Made by a program: the position numbers and the translations under genes. From Variovorax gracilis (lineage in GTDB: Bacteria; Pseudomonadota; Gammaproteobacteria; Burkholderiales; Burkholderiaceae_C): 39,823 bases of DNA. The notes under the pieces were generated by a model, which made no database searches, had not been told where the DNA came from, and worked only from the letters and a program-made list of their open reading frames with translations. Numbering within the stretch: the stretch's first letter is position 1; every line of letters starts with the position of its first letter. Positions 1 through 7,816 of this stretch are shown here, in pieces. Location of the stretch: positions 1 to 39,823 of the forward strand of contig NZ_JASZYF010000041.1 in NCBI RefSeq assembly GCF_030317115.1, in the 5' to 3' direction.

Positions 1-727
1 CCTGGAATTGACGACAGTCTATTGCGTGGGCGTGCTGAAAAATCGACTGGCTATGCTTCACGAGGATTCACAGCCGCCGAAAAGCGCGACAGATGCTCTC
101 CGACGGGACTTGGAGCGGCTTGGAGAATTCATCGGACCTCGGCTCGGCGATTTGGATTCCACGCGTCTGGCGATCGCCAGGAGACGCGCCAATGATGACT
201 TCATGAGTTGGCATGCAGATGTTGATGCATGCATGCATATGTGTGCTAACGAAAGAGATCGCCCTAGTCGCGAGAAGCGACGCGCCTGCTGGTATGGGTG
301 CTCGCACACTGGCACCTCCTGGGAACGCATGCGGATATGCAATGTCATCGATTGGCTACCGCCGTGAGTCCGAGAGCGGAGCCCATGCGCAAGTGAACCT
401 TTCCCATGGCCGGACTCTTTGTCGAGCGACCGTGGTTGGGACCGCCACGACGGTGGCATCGCCGGAAAACTGTCTATGGAGGCATGGATCGGCGGTCTGG
501 GTGCGACTAGGTCAACCTGGGAGAGATTTTCCGAGCAAACTGAACTTTGACCCGTGCCGCGCTCAATCGGGATTGCCACTCGATCGCGGACCTGGGAAGC
601 GGTAGGACGGCTCGCCTTGGCAGGGTACGCTCGGCGACCCACTCGAAGGGCAGCTTCCTGGCGGCGCCTCAAAATGGCGGTCCCGGCCGCAACAGCCATT
701 CGCCAAGGTCCTCTATGCGGCTATGCC
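1..727. other. Stretch without a recognisable gene, left of IS66
   Basis: Open frames of 60-210 codons occur on both strands, but none gives a protein I recognise and none has a convincing ribosome site. Two long overlapping frames lie on opposite strands, which is usual for high-GC non-coding DNA. A short self-complementary TGCATGCATGCA run lies near 223-240. The DNA continues after the IS66 element at 4199, so this was once joined to the region upstream of the metallo-hydrolase gene. Confidence 0.4.
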
Positions 728-735
728 GTACTTCC
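728..735. repeat. Left copy of 8-bp IS66 target duplication
   Basis: GTACTTCC lies directly before the left end of the IS66 element and recurs exactly at 4191-4198 directly after its right end. Eight base pairs is the usual duplication length for IS66-family insertion, so this fixes both ends of the element. Confidence 0.92.
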
Positions 736-759
736 GTAAGCGGTCTGAAAACCACGCCC
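736..759 (+). repeat. IS66 left terminal inverted repeat
   Basis: The end begins GTAAGCGGTCTG and contains ACCACGCCC at 752-759. It pairs with 4167-4190 at 19 of 24 positions. The GTAAGCG tip is typical of IS66-family termini. Confidence 0.88.
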
Positions 760-816
760 TATCTTGCTGCGCGATGAACTGAGAGGCTACCTGCCCATGT
801 AGATCAACATGGACAT

Positions 817-1350
817 GTGGACATGACAGAGAAGTACGCAGAGTTGAAGGCCCGATTGGTCGTGGGGCACAAGCGCGACGGTCGCAGCGTCTATGACGAA
901 GGGGCCAAGCAGGAATTGATTGTCGCGTGCCTCAAGCCTGGGGTTTCGGTGGCACGCATGGCGATGGAGCACGGGATCAACACGAACTTGCTGAGGACGT
1001 GGATTGCTGCCTACCAGCGCCGAAGCGTCCAGGGGACGTCCGCCATCGTCGCGAAAACGCAGGATGTGGCATTCGTTGCCGTGCATGTCGAGGCAAGTCA
1101 GAACAAGGTCCAGAGCGTGTCGCAGTGCGAGCGTGCGTTTGGCGTCCCCGAGGCGCTCAATGCACCTGTGATGCCGGTGACGGTGATTCCTGATGAGGCT
1201 TCCTTGCCGCGGCCGGCCCCGCGGGTCGGGTTGCAGGTGCGGCTGCCCAACGGCGTGGAGTTCGAACTGGGAGAGGCGAGCTTGGAGGAGCTGTCGTCGC
1301 TGGTGCAGATATTGGGGCGACTGCCGTGTTCCGTTTCGACGAAGGGCTGA
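817..1350 (+). CDS. tnpA: IS66 accessory protein TnpA (OrfA)
   Basis: A 177-residue protein with the helix-turn-helix found at the N-terminus of IS66 TnpA: a basic segment, then a GVSVARMAMEHGINTNLLRTW block at about residues 46-66 in which the second helix reads the terminal DNA. The C-terminal third has the VRLPNGVEFELG-like beta segment and ends in LVQILGRLPC, as in complete family members, so the length is normal. The start could be GTG 817 or ATG 823. The last 25 bases overlap tnpB, the usual translational coupling in this family. TnpA and TnpB are needed with TnpC for transposition in studied IS66 elements. Confidence 0.93.
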   Translation: MDMTEKYAELKARLVVGHKRDGRSVYDEGAKQELIVACLKPGVSVARMAMEHGINTNLLRTWIAAYQRRSVQGTSAIVAKTQDVAFVAVHVEASQNKVQSVSQCERAFGVPEALNAPVMPVTVIPDEASLPRPAPRVGLQVRLPNGVEFELGEASLEELSSLVQILGRLPCSVSTKG

Positions 1351-1679
1351 AGGTCTACCTGCACCGCGAGGCCATCGACTTCCGTGTCGGCCTCAATGGT
1401 CTGGCGATCCTGGTCGAGCAGGCCCTGGGCCTGGATCCGTTTGCCGAGACCGTGTACGTCTTCCGCAATCGCCGGCGCGATCGCGTGAAGATCCTCGCCT
1501 GGGACCGCAACGGGTTCTGGCTCATGATGAAGCGCCTTGAGGAACGGGACCGCTTTAGTTGGCCTGACGCGGTAACGGTGCCGACGCTGACGGTCGAGCA
1601 GTTGCATTGGTTGCTCGACGGCATCAACCTCGCCGTCATCCGCAAGCATCCCCAACGCTTCTACACGCGCGTGGGCTGA
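1326..1679 (+). CDS. tnpB: IS66 accessory protein TnpB (Orf2)
   Basis: A 117-residue protein with all landmarks of IS66 TnpB: an N-terminal region ending DFRVGLNGLA at about 19-28, the core VYVFRNRRRDRVKILAWDRN at about 46-65, GFWLMMKRLE, and a C-terminal WLLDGINL segment. The family has a compact fold of unknown mechanism that acts with TnpA and TnpC. The start overlaps tnpA by 25 bases, and the length matches the usual 110-120 residues. No damage is visible. Confidence 0.94.
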   Translation: MFRFDEGLKVYLHREAIDFRVGLNGLAILVEQALGLDPFAETVYVFRNRRRDRVKILAWDRNGFWLMMKRLEERDRFSWPDAVTVPTLTVEQLHWLLDGINLAVIRKHPQRFYTRVG

Positions 1680-1777
1680 TCAGGAAAGCGCGCGCCGCAA
1701 GGACGCACGTGTCAGAAATGCCGCTTGAAATGCGATGATCATGGAACGCCCGCGCGCAATGTGGATCGAAGCGGGCG

Positions 1778-3325
1778 ATGGTTCAAATGCCCACTGCCGA
1801 AGAATTCGCTGCCTTGCAGAAGGCGTTGGCCGATGCGATGGGCGAACTGCGCGTGGTGCGCACCGAGCGCGACCTCGCACTGGAGCGGCTGCGCGCATTG
1901 CAACGCCAACTGTTCGCCGCCAAGAGTGAGGTGCGCGGCACCGACCAGAAGGACCTGTTCCTCAACGAGGCCGAAGCGCTGGCCCCAACAGATCAAACAA
2001 CGCCAGCCGAGACCGACGAAGAAGACTCGACGACAGTTGCCAGCCACCAGCGCAAGAAGCGTGGGCGCAAGCCACTGGATCCCGCACTGCCGCGCGACAT
2101 TGTTCGCCACGAACTGCCCAAGTCCGAACGCGTCTGCGCCCACGACGGCAACACCCTGGTGGAGATCGGCGTCGAGGTCAGCGAGCAGATGCACGTCATC
2201 CCCGAACAGGTGCGTGTTCTTCAACATCACCGCGTCAAGTACGCGTGCCCCTGCTGCGACCTGAGCCTGAAGCTCGCACCGACGCCGGCGCGCATCATCC
2301 CGCGCGGCCTGCTCACCGAGGAGGCGCAGGCCTGGGTCATCACGGGCAAGTACCAGTTCGGCATGCCGCTGTATCGCACAGCCGTGCTGCTGCGCCGCTT
2401 CGGTGGCGACATCGCGAGCAACACGCTGGCCGCTGGCGTGGTGCGCATCGGCCAAGCAGTCCAGCCTGTCATCAACCTACTGCGCGATCACCTGCTGGAC
2501 TCGGACCTGATCTATGGCGACGAGACCACTGTGCAGGTGCTCAAGGAGCCTGGGCGCAAGGCGCAGACGCAGAGCTACATGTGGGCTCAGATGAACGGCA
2601 GCGGCCCGCCAGTGCGGCTGTTCGCCTATGCACCCGGCCGCGGCGCCGAGCACGCCGCCAAGCTCTACGCGGGAATCCGGCCTGGCACCGTCCTCATGAG
2701 CGATGGGTATCAGGTCTACGGTGGCATCGCCGGGGACCACGGTCTGACGCATCTCGGATGCTGGGTTCACGCGCGCAGGCCCTTCATCAAGGCCGAGGAG
2801 GCGATCCCGAAGGTTGCACGCTCACCAGACCAACTGGCGACGCGGTTCGTCAAGCTCATTGGCAAGCTCTACCGCGCGGAGTCACTGGCCTAGAGGTGGA
2901 CGCCGCAGCGCCGTCAGCGACTGCGCCAGCGCTACAGTGCTGTGGTGCTGAAGGCCATCGAGCAACTGCTGCTCGAGAACCTGCACGCTGTCGCTCCATC
3001 GAGCCTGCTGGGCCAGGCGCTGCACTATCTGCACGGGCAGTGGCCCAAGCTCATCCGCTTCGTGGAGAACGGCAACTGGCCGCTGGACTCCAACCCGGTG
3101 GAGAATGCCATCCGCCCGTTCGTGGTCGGTCGCAAGTCGTGGTTGTTCGCAGACACCGTGGGCGGCGCGAACGCCAGCGCCAACCTTTATTCGCTGATCG
3201 AGACAGCCAAGGCCAATGGGGTCGAGCCGTATCGGTATCTCGTGGCCCTGTTCAAGAGGCTGCCGCTGGCGCAAACGGCCGATGACTATGAGGCGCTACT
3301 GCCCTGGCGACTGACGACGCAGTGA
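1778..3325 (+). pseudogene. tnpC: IS66 transposase TnpC, interrupted by an in-frame amber stop
   Basis: The reading frame encodes a 515-codon IS66 transposase but contains TAG at 2891-2893 (codon 372). Upstream are an N-terminal coiled coil (about residues 8-48), a Cys-rich zinc-finger-like part with CPCCD, and two acidic catalytic residues: D248 in GDETTV and D309 in SDGYQVY. The same frame continues after the stop with 144 further codons, including the catalytic glutamate E442 in NPVENAIRPF and the end motif LLPW. The truncated product therefore lacks the third DDE residue. Nothing is frameshifted; a single substitution could explain the stop. A separate restart at 2942 could make only the C-terminal piece. 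Confidence 0.9.
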
Positions 3326-3350
3326 ACCGGCCTTCCGTTCGCGATCTGCC

Positions 3351-4064
3351 TCAATGAAGGTCAGCCGCTGCGCCGCAGCACTTCTTGAACTTCTTGCCGC
3401 TCCCACAGGGGCAAGGCTCATTGCGTCCCACCTTGGTTTGCATCGACCTGGCCACCATGCGTTCATGGACAGCGAGCCTGAGCGGTAGCCAGTGGGCATG
3501 CATGTCAAGGACAGCTTGCGGGATCTGGAGTGCCAGCTTGGCTCTCATGGCAGGCGTCTTGGTGAGCTCGTCCTGATCCTCTGAGAAGTCGTCTTCGCCC
3601 AGCAGCGCGATCGGCCTGAACCAGGCTTGCCCTTGCGGTGTCGACAGCAAAGGCTTCCAGTCATTCCAGCAAAGTCTCATTCCCTCAATAAAGCCGTAGG
3701 CCCACATCTCAGCGTCGTCATATTCCTGCTCGTCGCCGGCGTAGGTCATCGTTGACCAGTAAGGACTGATCTCTCGCGGGTCATCCTCCAGCCCGGCAAT
3801 GATGCTGTTGAAGTGACGCATCACCAGCCCTAACATGTGGTTCAGCTGCTCGATGGAATCCATCGGCGGCATCATCTCCTTGGTGCCCCAGATCTTGGGG
3901 AGCCACCGCTTCGGCTGGATGGTCGTCGGGCCGACCGCAAGGGCGTGCAGGAACCCGTCCACCATGTCCAGAGTCATGACGTCTTCCGTGTCGACGTCAT
4001 AAAGCAGGACCTGGTCGAGTTCGTCGAGCTCGTCCTCGCTCAACGGAGTAAACGGGGTTGCCAT
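3351..4064 (-). CDS. UPF0149/YecA-like protein with SEC-C zinc motif (IS66 passenger)
   Basis: A 237-residue protein. Residues 1-190 form a UPF0149/YecA-like helical domain (LDMVDGFLHAL near the N-terminus, then YDDAEMWAYGFIEGM). The tail carries a SEC-C motif, NEPCPCGSGKKFKKCC, with the C-x-C-x8-C-C spacing that binds zinc in SecA and many other proteins. The frame opens 19 codons further upstream, but ATG 4064 (MATPFTPLSEDELDELD) is chosen because homologous proteins begin there. It converges on tnpC and lies between tnpC and the right inverted repeat, so it is a passenger gene. Its role is unknown; SEC-C domains often mediate protein or ribosome contacts. Confidence 0.85.
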   Translation of the reverse strand: MATPFTPLSEDELDELDQVLLYDVDTEDVMTLDMVDGFLHALAVGPTTIQPKRWLPKIWGTKEMMPPMDSIEQLNHMLGLVMRHFNSIIAGLEDDPREISPYWSTMTYAGDEQEYDDAEMWAYGFIEGMRLCWNDWKPLLSTPQGQAWFRPIALLGEDDFSEDQDELTKTPAMRAKLALQIPQAVLDMHAHWLPLRLAVHERMVARSMQTKVGRNEPCPCGSGKKFKKCCGAAADLH

Positions 4065-4166
4065 CGATTGAACCGGATGTGGGAACAACCGCGATTCTCG
4101 CGCACCGTCCTCGCTGACCATCGGATCACCCCACGATCACTGCACCAAGGATCATCAGAACACAAG

Positions 4167-4190
4167 GGGCGTGGTCAATAGAGCGCTTAC
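4167..4190 (-). repeat. IS66 right terminal inverted repeat
   Basis: Read from the minus strand this begins GTAAGCGCTCTA and includes ACCACGCCC, matching the left end at 19 of 24 positions. It is followed directly by the second GTACTTCC target copy at 4191-4198. Confidence 0.88.
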
Positions 4191-4198
4191 GTACTTCC
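4191..4198. repeat. Right copy of 8-bp IS66 target duplication
   Basis: GTACTTCC is identical to 728-735 and abuts the right inverted repeat. Removing 736-4198 restores the pre-insertion sequence. Confidence 0.92.
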
Positions 4199-4263
4199 GT
4201 CTGTGTTTGTACCAGAGGCTTAGCTGCGGGGCACCTGGTCCACATGGTTCGCGGGCGCCGTGG

Positions 4264-5133
4264 TCAGTCCGGGCCAAACTGCGGCGCGAGCGAGAACTCC
4301 CACGCGGCGCCAACCGACACCACCCAGCCGCCGGTGGGCTCCGGGAAATGCGTGCCAAGCACCAGCACGTTGCGATCGGCCTGTTCGGCCAGGAAGCGCC
4401 GCCGCGTCAGGCGCGCCATTTCCGGGTCTACGTCAAATCGCGTAGCCCGGTCGGGTTCGCAGCACTGCACCGGGTGGTGCATCAGGTCTCCGGTGATCAC
4501 GGCTTCGTGTCCTTGCGAGCGGATGCGCACGCTCGCATGCCCCGGAGTGTGGCCGGGCGTGGGCTCAAGGCGCACTTCCGAGGTCAGCACGTGGTCGGTC
4601 TCCACCCATTGCACCAGACCCGCGTCGATGACGGGCTGCACCGAATCGACCATCGCTTGTTGGTTGGAAGCTTCGCGCGCAAGCGACCAATGCTCGTACT
4701 CGAGTCGACCGAACAGATAGCGCGCATTGACAAAGGTGGGCGACCAGCGACCGTTCACCCAGCGCGTGTTCCACCCCACGTGGTCCACGTGAAGATGTGT
4801 GCAGAGCACCGTGTCGATGGACTTGGGCGCGAACCCGGCTTGTTCGAAATCGGTGAGAAACGTGGTCTGCAGTCGGTCCCACATCGGCACTTTACGGGGC
4901 TTGTCGTTGCCCACACAGGTATCGACCACGACGCGCCGGCCTTCGGACTCGATCACGAAACAATGAATCGACGCGATCAGGCGCCCGTCGGCGTGCGCGA
5001 AGTGCGGCCGCAGCCAGCGGTGCACCTGTACCTGTTCGGGCGTCATGCCCTCGAAGAAGAATGAAGGCGGGAAGGCGCCACGCCACTCGACGACCTGGGT
5101 CACCCTTACCGAACCGATTTGCCAGGTGCGCAT
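4264..5133 (-). CDS. Metallo-beta-lactamase-fold hydrolase
   Basis: A 289-residue protein with the metal-binding signature THLHVDHVG (H113, H115, D117, H118). It also has the later ligands of this superfamily: GHTPGHAS (about 195-201), a TGD near 214-216 and GTHFPEP near the C-terminus. This pattern fits a di-zinc hydrolase of the group that includes N-acyl-homoserine lactonases and related esterases, but the substrate cannot be assigned. There is no signal peptide, so a cytoplasmic enzyme is likely. The gene is monocistronic, on the minus strand, with about 70 bases between its stop and the IS66 right end. Confidence 0.88.
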   Translation of the reverse strand: MRTWQIGSVRVTQVVEWRGAFPPSFFFEGMTPEQVQVHRWLRPHFAHADGRLIASIHCFVIESEGRRVVVDTCVGNDKPRKVPMWDRLQTTFLTDFEQAGFAPKSIDTVLCTHLHVDHVGWNTRWVNGRWSPTFVNARYLFGRLEYEHWSLAREASNQQAMVDSVQPVIDAGLVQWVETDHVLTSEVRLEPTPGHTPGHASVRIRSQGHEAVITGDLMHHPVQCCEPDRATRFDVDPEMARLTRRRFLAEQADRNVLVLGTHFPEPTGGWVVSVGAAWEFSLAPQFGPD

Positions 5134-5612
5134 GGCGCTCCCTTACTGCCAAATGTCATCAGGTTGCCCCGGGGGACTGAAAAGGCGGCTCCGGCGCGGC
5201 GTCACATCGCGGCGATCGACGGATCATGAATCCGGCGACCTTCGGACATGCTCGTCGGTGGCCCTGTCCCTGTCAAGAACACCATCACGGTGAACTCAAT
5301 TGAGAAAGCGCGTCGCGACCGTCTGTATTGCGCCGCCGAACTTGAGCCGGCCACCGTTCCTCTTGGGCCCGCCCTGCCCTGCCCTCCGCGAGCACCCGTC
5401 GCGCGGCTTCTAGGCAGCGCCGACCGCTGAAATTCCGACGCAACTTTGCATTCGCAGTTCCGTCACCAAAGCACATTGCGCCGAAGCCCGCGCGCTTGCG
5501 AAATCGGTGCAGGGCGAGGCGTTGGTCCCGCTCGATTGCGAAGTCTTCGAACTAGGAACGTTCGGTGTCGGATACCTCAACGGAGGTCATGTAGTGGAGT
5601 GAACCCCTGGCG
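5134..5612. other. Intergenic region with a possible gene fragment
   Basis: No intact gene is seen. A plus-strand frame at 5414-5602 reads like the C-terminal end of a protein: alanine/lysine-rich, then GEALVPLDCEVFELGTFGVG, ending at TGA 5600-5602. It has no start and I could not assign a family. It may be a leftover of a deleted gene. Confidence 0.3.
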
Positions 5613-6923
5613 TCAGATGTTCATCGCGGCCGCCAGACTGTCGTGAGCCGCGTTGTTCATGCGGACGTCAAACGGCAGGAAAGTGAGCCGGTCGGTCACC
5701 GTCAACCCGCCAGGGTTGGACACGTAATAGCTGCCGCTCATCGGGGCACCGTCCTTGATGAAGGTCCCGGTGTAGACGTTACCGTTAAGCTGGAAGTAAA
5801 TGCGATACTGGACTGTTGTACTCAGCGTGGCCGACTGCGGATGGGCTGCATTGGCGACCCATACCTGCACGCCTCCGACCGTACTGACGGTGCCGTCGGT
5901 CAAGTGGTAGGTGGTAGCGTCGCTCGCCGATGAAATGCCGGTCGTCAGCGCGCTGGTCAGCGTTGTGCTTGTGAAGCAGGCCGAGACGTTGGCGTCAGTC
6001 GTCGCGGCGTTGGAGACGTTGTAGCGGTCACCCAGGTTCGTCTGCGTGTACTTGATATAGCTGGAGCCTGCGGCCCAGGTCGCAGCGGCGCGCAGAATGG
6101 CCGGGTTGGAAAAGAACGAGTTGTGCCAGTGGGCGAAGTCTGGCGAAGTGGCGCTCATGGCGCCGGTCAGAGCAACGCTCTCATAGTTGCTGCGGATTGC
6201 CGAGTAGGCCACCGTGCTGTTGTCGGCAGCGAGCGAGTCGGTTCTCACGTCGCTGCCGACGTATGTCACCTTGGTCGACTGGCCCGTGCTCGGCACGACC
6301 AGAATCGCGCCGTTCTTCAACACGCGCGTCGGCGTCGGTGTCACCAGCGCAAGAGTAGTGGCGAGGTTGTGCGGTGCGCTCTGCTGATTCGTCTGTGGCC
6401 CATTCGTCAGGGGCGAGGTCGCCACCACCCCGTAGTCGGAGAACGCGTAGTTCGTGCCGCTCGCTTCGGGGCCCGAGTAGTTCAGGTTCCAGCGCACCCA
6501 GTAGCTGCCCATGTTAGGCGCGAGGATGATGTTCTCGAATGCCTGCTGATTGGCGCTGAGCGTCAGCGTGAGCTGCACCGCCGAGCTGCTAACGCTTCCG
6601 CCAGCATTCGAGACCACGACGGTGTACTGTGCACCGTTGTCCGAGGAGCTGGCAGCTGGCGTGGTGTAGGTGGCTGCCGTGGCTCCAGGGATGTCGACGC
6701 CGTTCTCCTTCCATTGGAAGCTCAGGCCCGTACCCGTGGCGTCCACTGTAAAGGTGGCCTTGCCATCGGTGAGTACCGTGGCGCGAACCGGCTGGGTTGC
6801 GATAACGGGCGCTGGCGTTGCGAGTATTGCTGGGGCATTGGACGAACCGCCCCCGCCACAAGCCGAGATGATTGTTGATACGGCTGCCAGGATGGCAAAG
6901 TTGCTACGCTTTACTGCAGTCAC
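5613..6923 (-). CDS. Lipoprotein with Ig-like domain, unknown function
   Basis: A 436-residue protein. The N-terminus has basic residues, a hydrophobic stretch and the lipobox ISAC with Cys22, followed by GGGGSS, so it is probably lipid-anchored in the envelope. Residues about 40-125 form an immunoglobulin-like fold: QPVRATVLTDGKATFTVDA, then FQWKENG, then a YTVVVSNAGG strand, as in bacterial Ig-like repeats of surface proteins. The remaining 300 residues are Ser/Thr/Ala-rich and beta-rich (for example VQVWVANAAHPQSATLSTTV) and I do not recognise a family. No partner gene is adjacent. Such lipoproteins are common in Burkholderiales. Confidence 0.8.
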   Translation of the reverse strand: MTAVKRSNFAILAAVSTIISACGGGGSSNAPAILATPAPVIATQPVRATVLTDGKATFTVDATGTGLSFQWKENGVDIPGATAATYTTPAASSSDNGAQYTVVVSNAGGSVSSSAVQLTLTLSANQQAFENIILAPNMGSYWVRWNLNYSGPEASGTNYAFSDYGVVATSPLTNGPQTNQQSAPHNLATTLALVTPTPTRVLKNGAILVVPSTGQSTKVTYVGSDVRTDSLAADNSTVAYSAIRSNYESVALTGAMSATSPDFAHWHNSFFSNPAILRAAATWAAGSSYIKYTQTNLGDRYNVSNAATTDANVSACFTSTTLTSALTTGISSASDATTYHLTDGTVSTVGGVQVWVANAAHPQSATLSTTVQYRIYFQLNGNVYTGTFIKDGAPMSGSYYVSNPGGLTVTDRLTFLPFDVRMNNAAHDSLAAAMNI

Positions 6924-7291
6924 TGTTCTTCTTCTCCTCGTTGAAAAATCTGGGGCCGTGCACCGTCTCGACGCTGTAGGAGTCTTGGTCCCGTCGGTCG
7001 GTCCGAAGTGGCGATCACCTTTGGTCGCTCGGCCAACCTCATGCTGTCGCTAGCGAGGTTGGAGTGGGCGGCGACGCCGCAACCGAGGAGACGTAGTCTG
7101 CCCCGTGACTAACCCAGGTCCCGACGTTGGCCTCGATGGGCCGGTTGCGCAGCCACTGACAGGCGCGGCTACGCATGCAATCCCAGCCAACTGACCTCCT
7201 CTATGTTCCCGCTCCGACTCCACGCGGTAGAGTACAGAAAGTTACACATGGAAGCAACAACTATCGGTTAGCCGCTGATTTTGAAACTTAA
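6924..7291. other. Upstream region of the lipoprotein gene
   Basis: No gene is visible. The region should hold the promoter of the minus-strand lipoprotein gene. The only clear structure is the inverted repeat at 7033-7062. Confidence 0.4.
7033..7062. repeat. 8-bp inverted repeat (possible hairpin or operator)
   Basis: CCAACCTC (7033-7040) and GAGGTTGG (7055-7062) pair perfectly across a 14-nt loop. It lies about 110 bases upstream of the lipoprotein start. It could be a regulator site or a chance repeat. Confidence 0.3.
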
Positions 7292-7420
7292 CCGGCGGCG
7301 CAGCAGCAACTGTCGGACATGATGGTGGAGTACTGGACCCGCTTTGCTGCGACCGGCGATCCCAACTTCGCCGGCGTGCCGATCTGGCCCGCGTTAGGTG
7401 CAGAGGATCGCTTCTTTTAG
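7292..7420 (+). pseudogene. Carboxylesterase (type B) C-terminal fragment
   Basis: About 42 codons read QQQLSDMMVEYWTRFAATGD, then PNFAGVPIWPAL, then EDRFF and TAG. This is the conserved near-C-terminal segment of type-B carboxylesterases (para-nitrobenzyl-esterase-like), where a WTRFA...GDPN...WP pattern is usual. The frame has a stop at 7289 directly upstream and no catalytic part nearby, so it is a relic of a deleted gene. Confidence 0.7.
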
Positions 7421-7816
7421 TTTGCGCCCTCGGCGACTGCATACGTATTCAGCCACCGCTCCAGAACGCGCACTTGTGGTGGACAGCGTAGTCGGGAGCG
7501 CCACGTGTCGCACAGGCTGACTAGGTCCGATCGCAGCAACTCAGTCGATGCTCTCCTCATCGACGATGTCCCTCCCCAATGTTGGGTGGACGAACATCGA
7601 CAGCGCACTATATTCAATAGCGCTTCAGAGATGGAGCGCTACGACATGATCGATCGCGCGATCGCTGCGAGTTAAGCGGGCGTGGTCGAAATGGACTGTG
7701 TCGCGTGCAACAGAATTCAAGGAACCGGCCGCTGAACGAACTGGCGTCGGCGGTCGCGAGGCTCGGCCGTCGAGGATGCACTCTTCGCAGCGCAGGGCTC
7801 ATGCGAGGAAGCCGTC
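7421..7816. other. Gap before the YetA-like gene
   Basis: No gene is supported. Short overlapping frames exist on both strands without recognisable content. A GAGGA ribosome site at about 7804-7808 belongs to the following gene. Confidence 0.4.

Larger units (their letters stand above)
736..4190. mobile_element. IS66-family insertion sequence with a passenger gene (3455 bp)
   Basis: The element starts GTAAGCGG and ends GCGCTTAC. The two ends form imperfect inverted repeats matching at 19 of the first 24 positions (736-759 against 4167-4190), flanked by an 8-bp direct repeat GTACTTCC. It holds tnpA, tnpB and a broken tnpC on the plus strand, in the order usual for IS66, plus a UPF0149/SEC-C gene on the opposite strand between tnpC and the right end. 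Because that gene lies inside the inverted repeats and duplication, it entered as part of the element. The in-frame stop in tnpC makes this copy probably unable to move by itself. Confidence 0.93.

Noticed and set aside
223..240. TGCATGCATGCA run as a regulatory site
   Set aside because: Short, simple self-complementary run with no gene nearby to regulate.
58..699. 213-codon minus-strand open frame at the left edge
   Set aside because: No recognisable family, Arg/Ser-rich composition typical of a non-coding high-GC frame, and overlapped by equally long frames on the other strand.
2245..3285. 346-codon plus-strand frame inside tnpC
   Set aside because: It is the +1 shadow of tnpC, rich in Arg, Ala and His, while the tnpC frame has clear family motifs.
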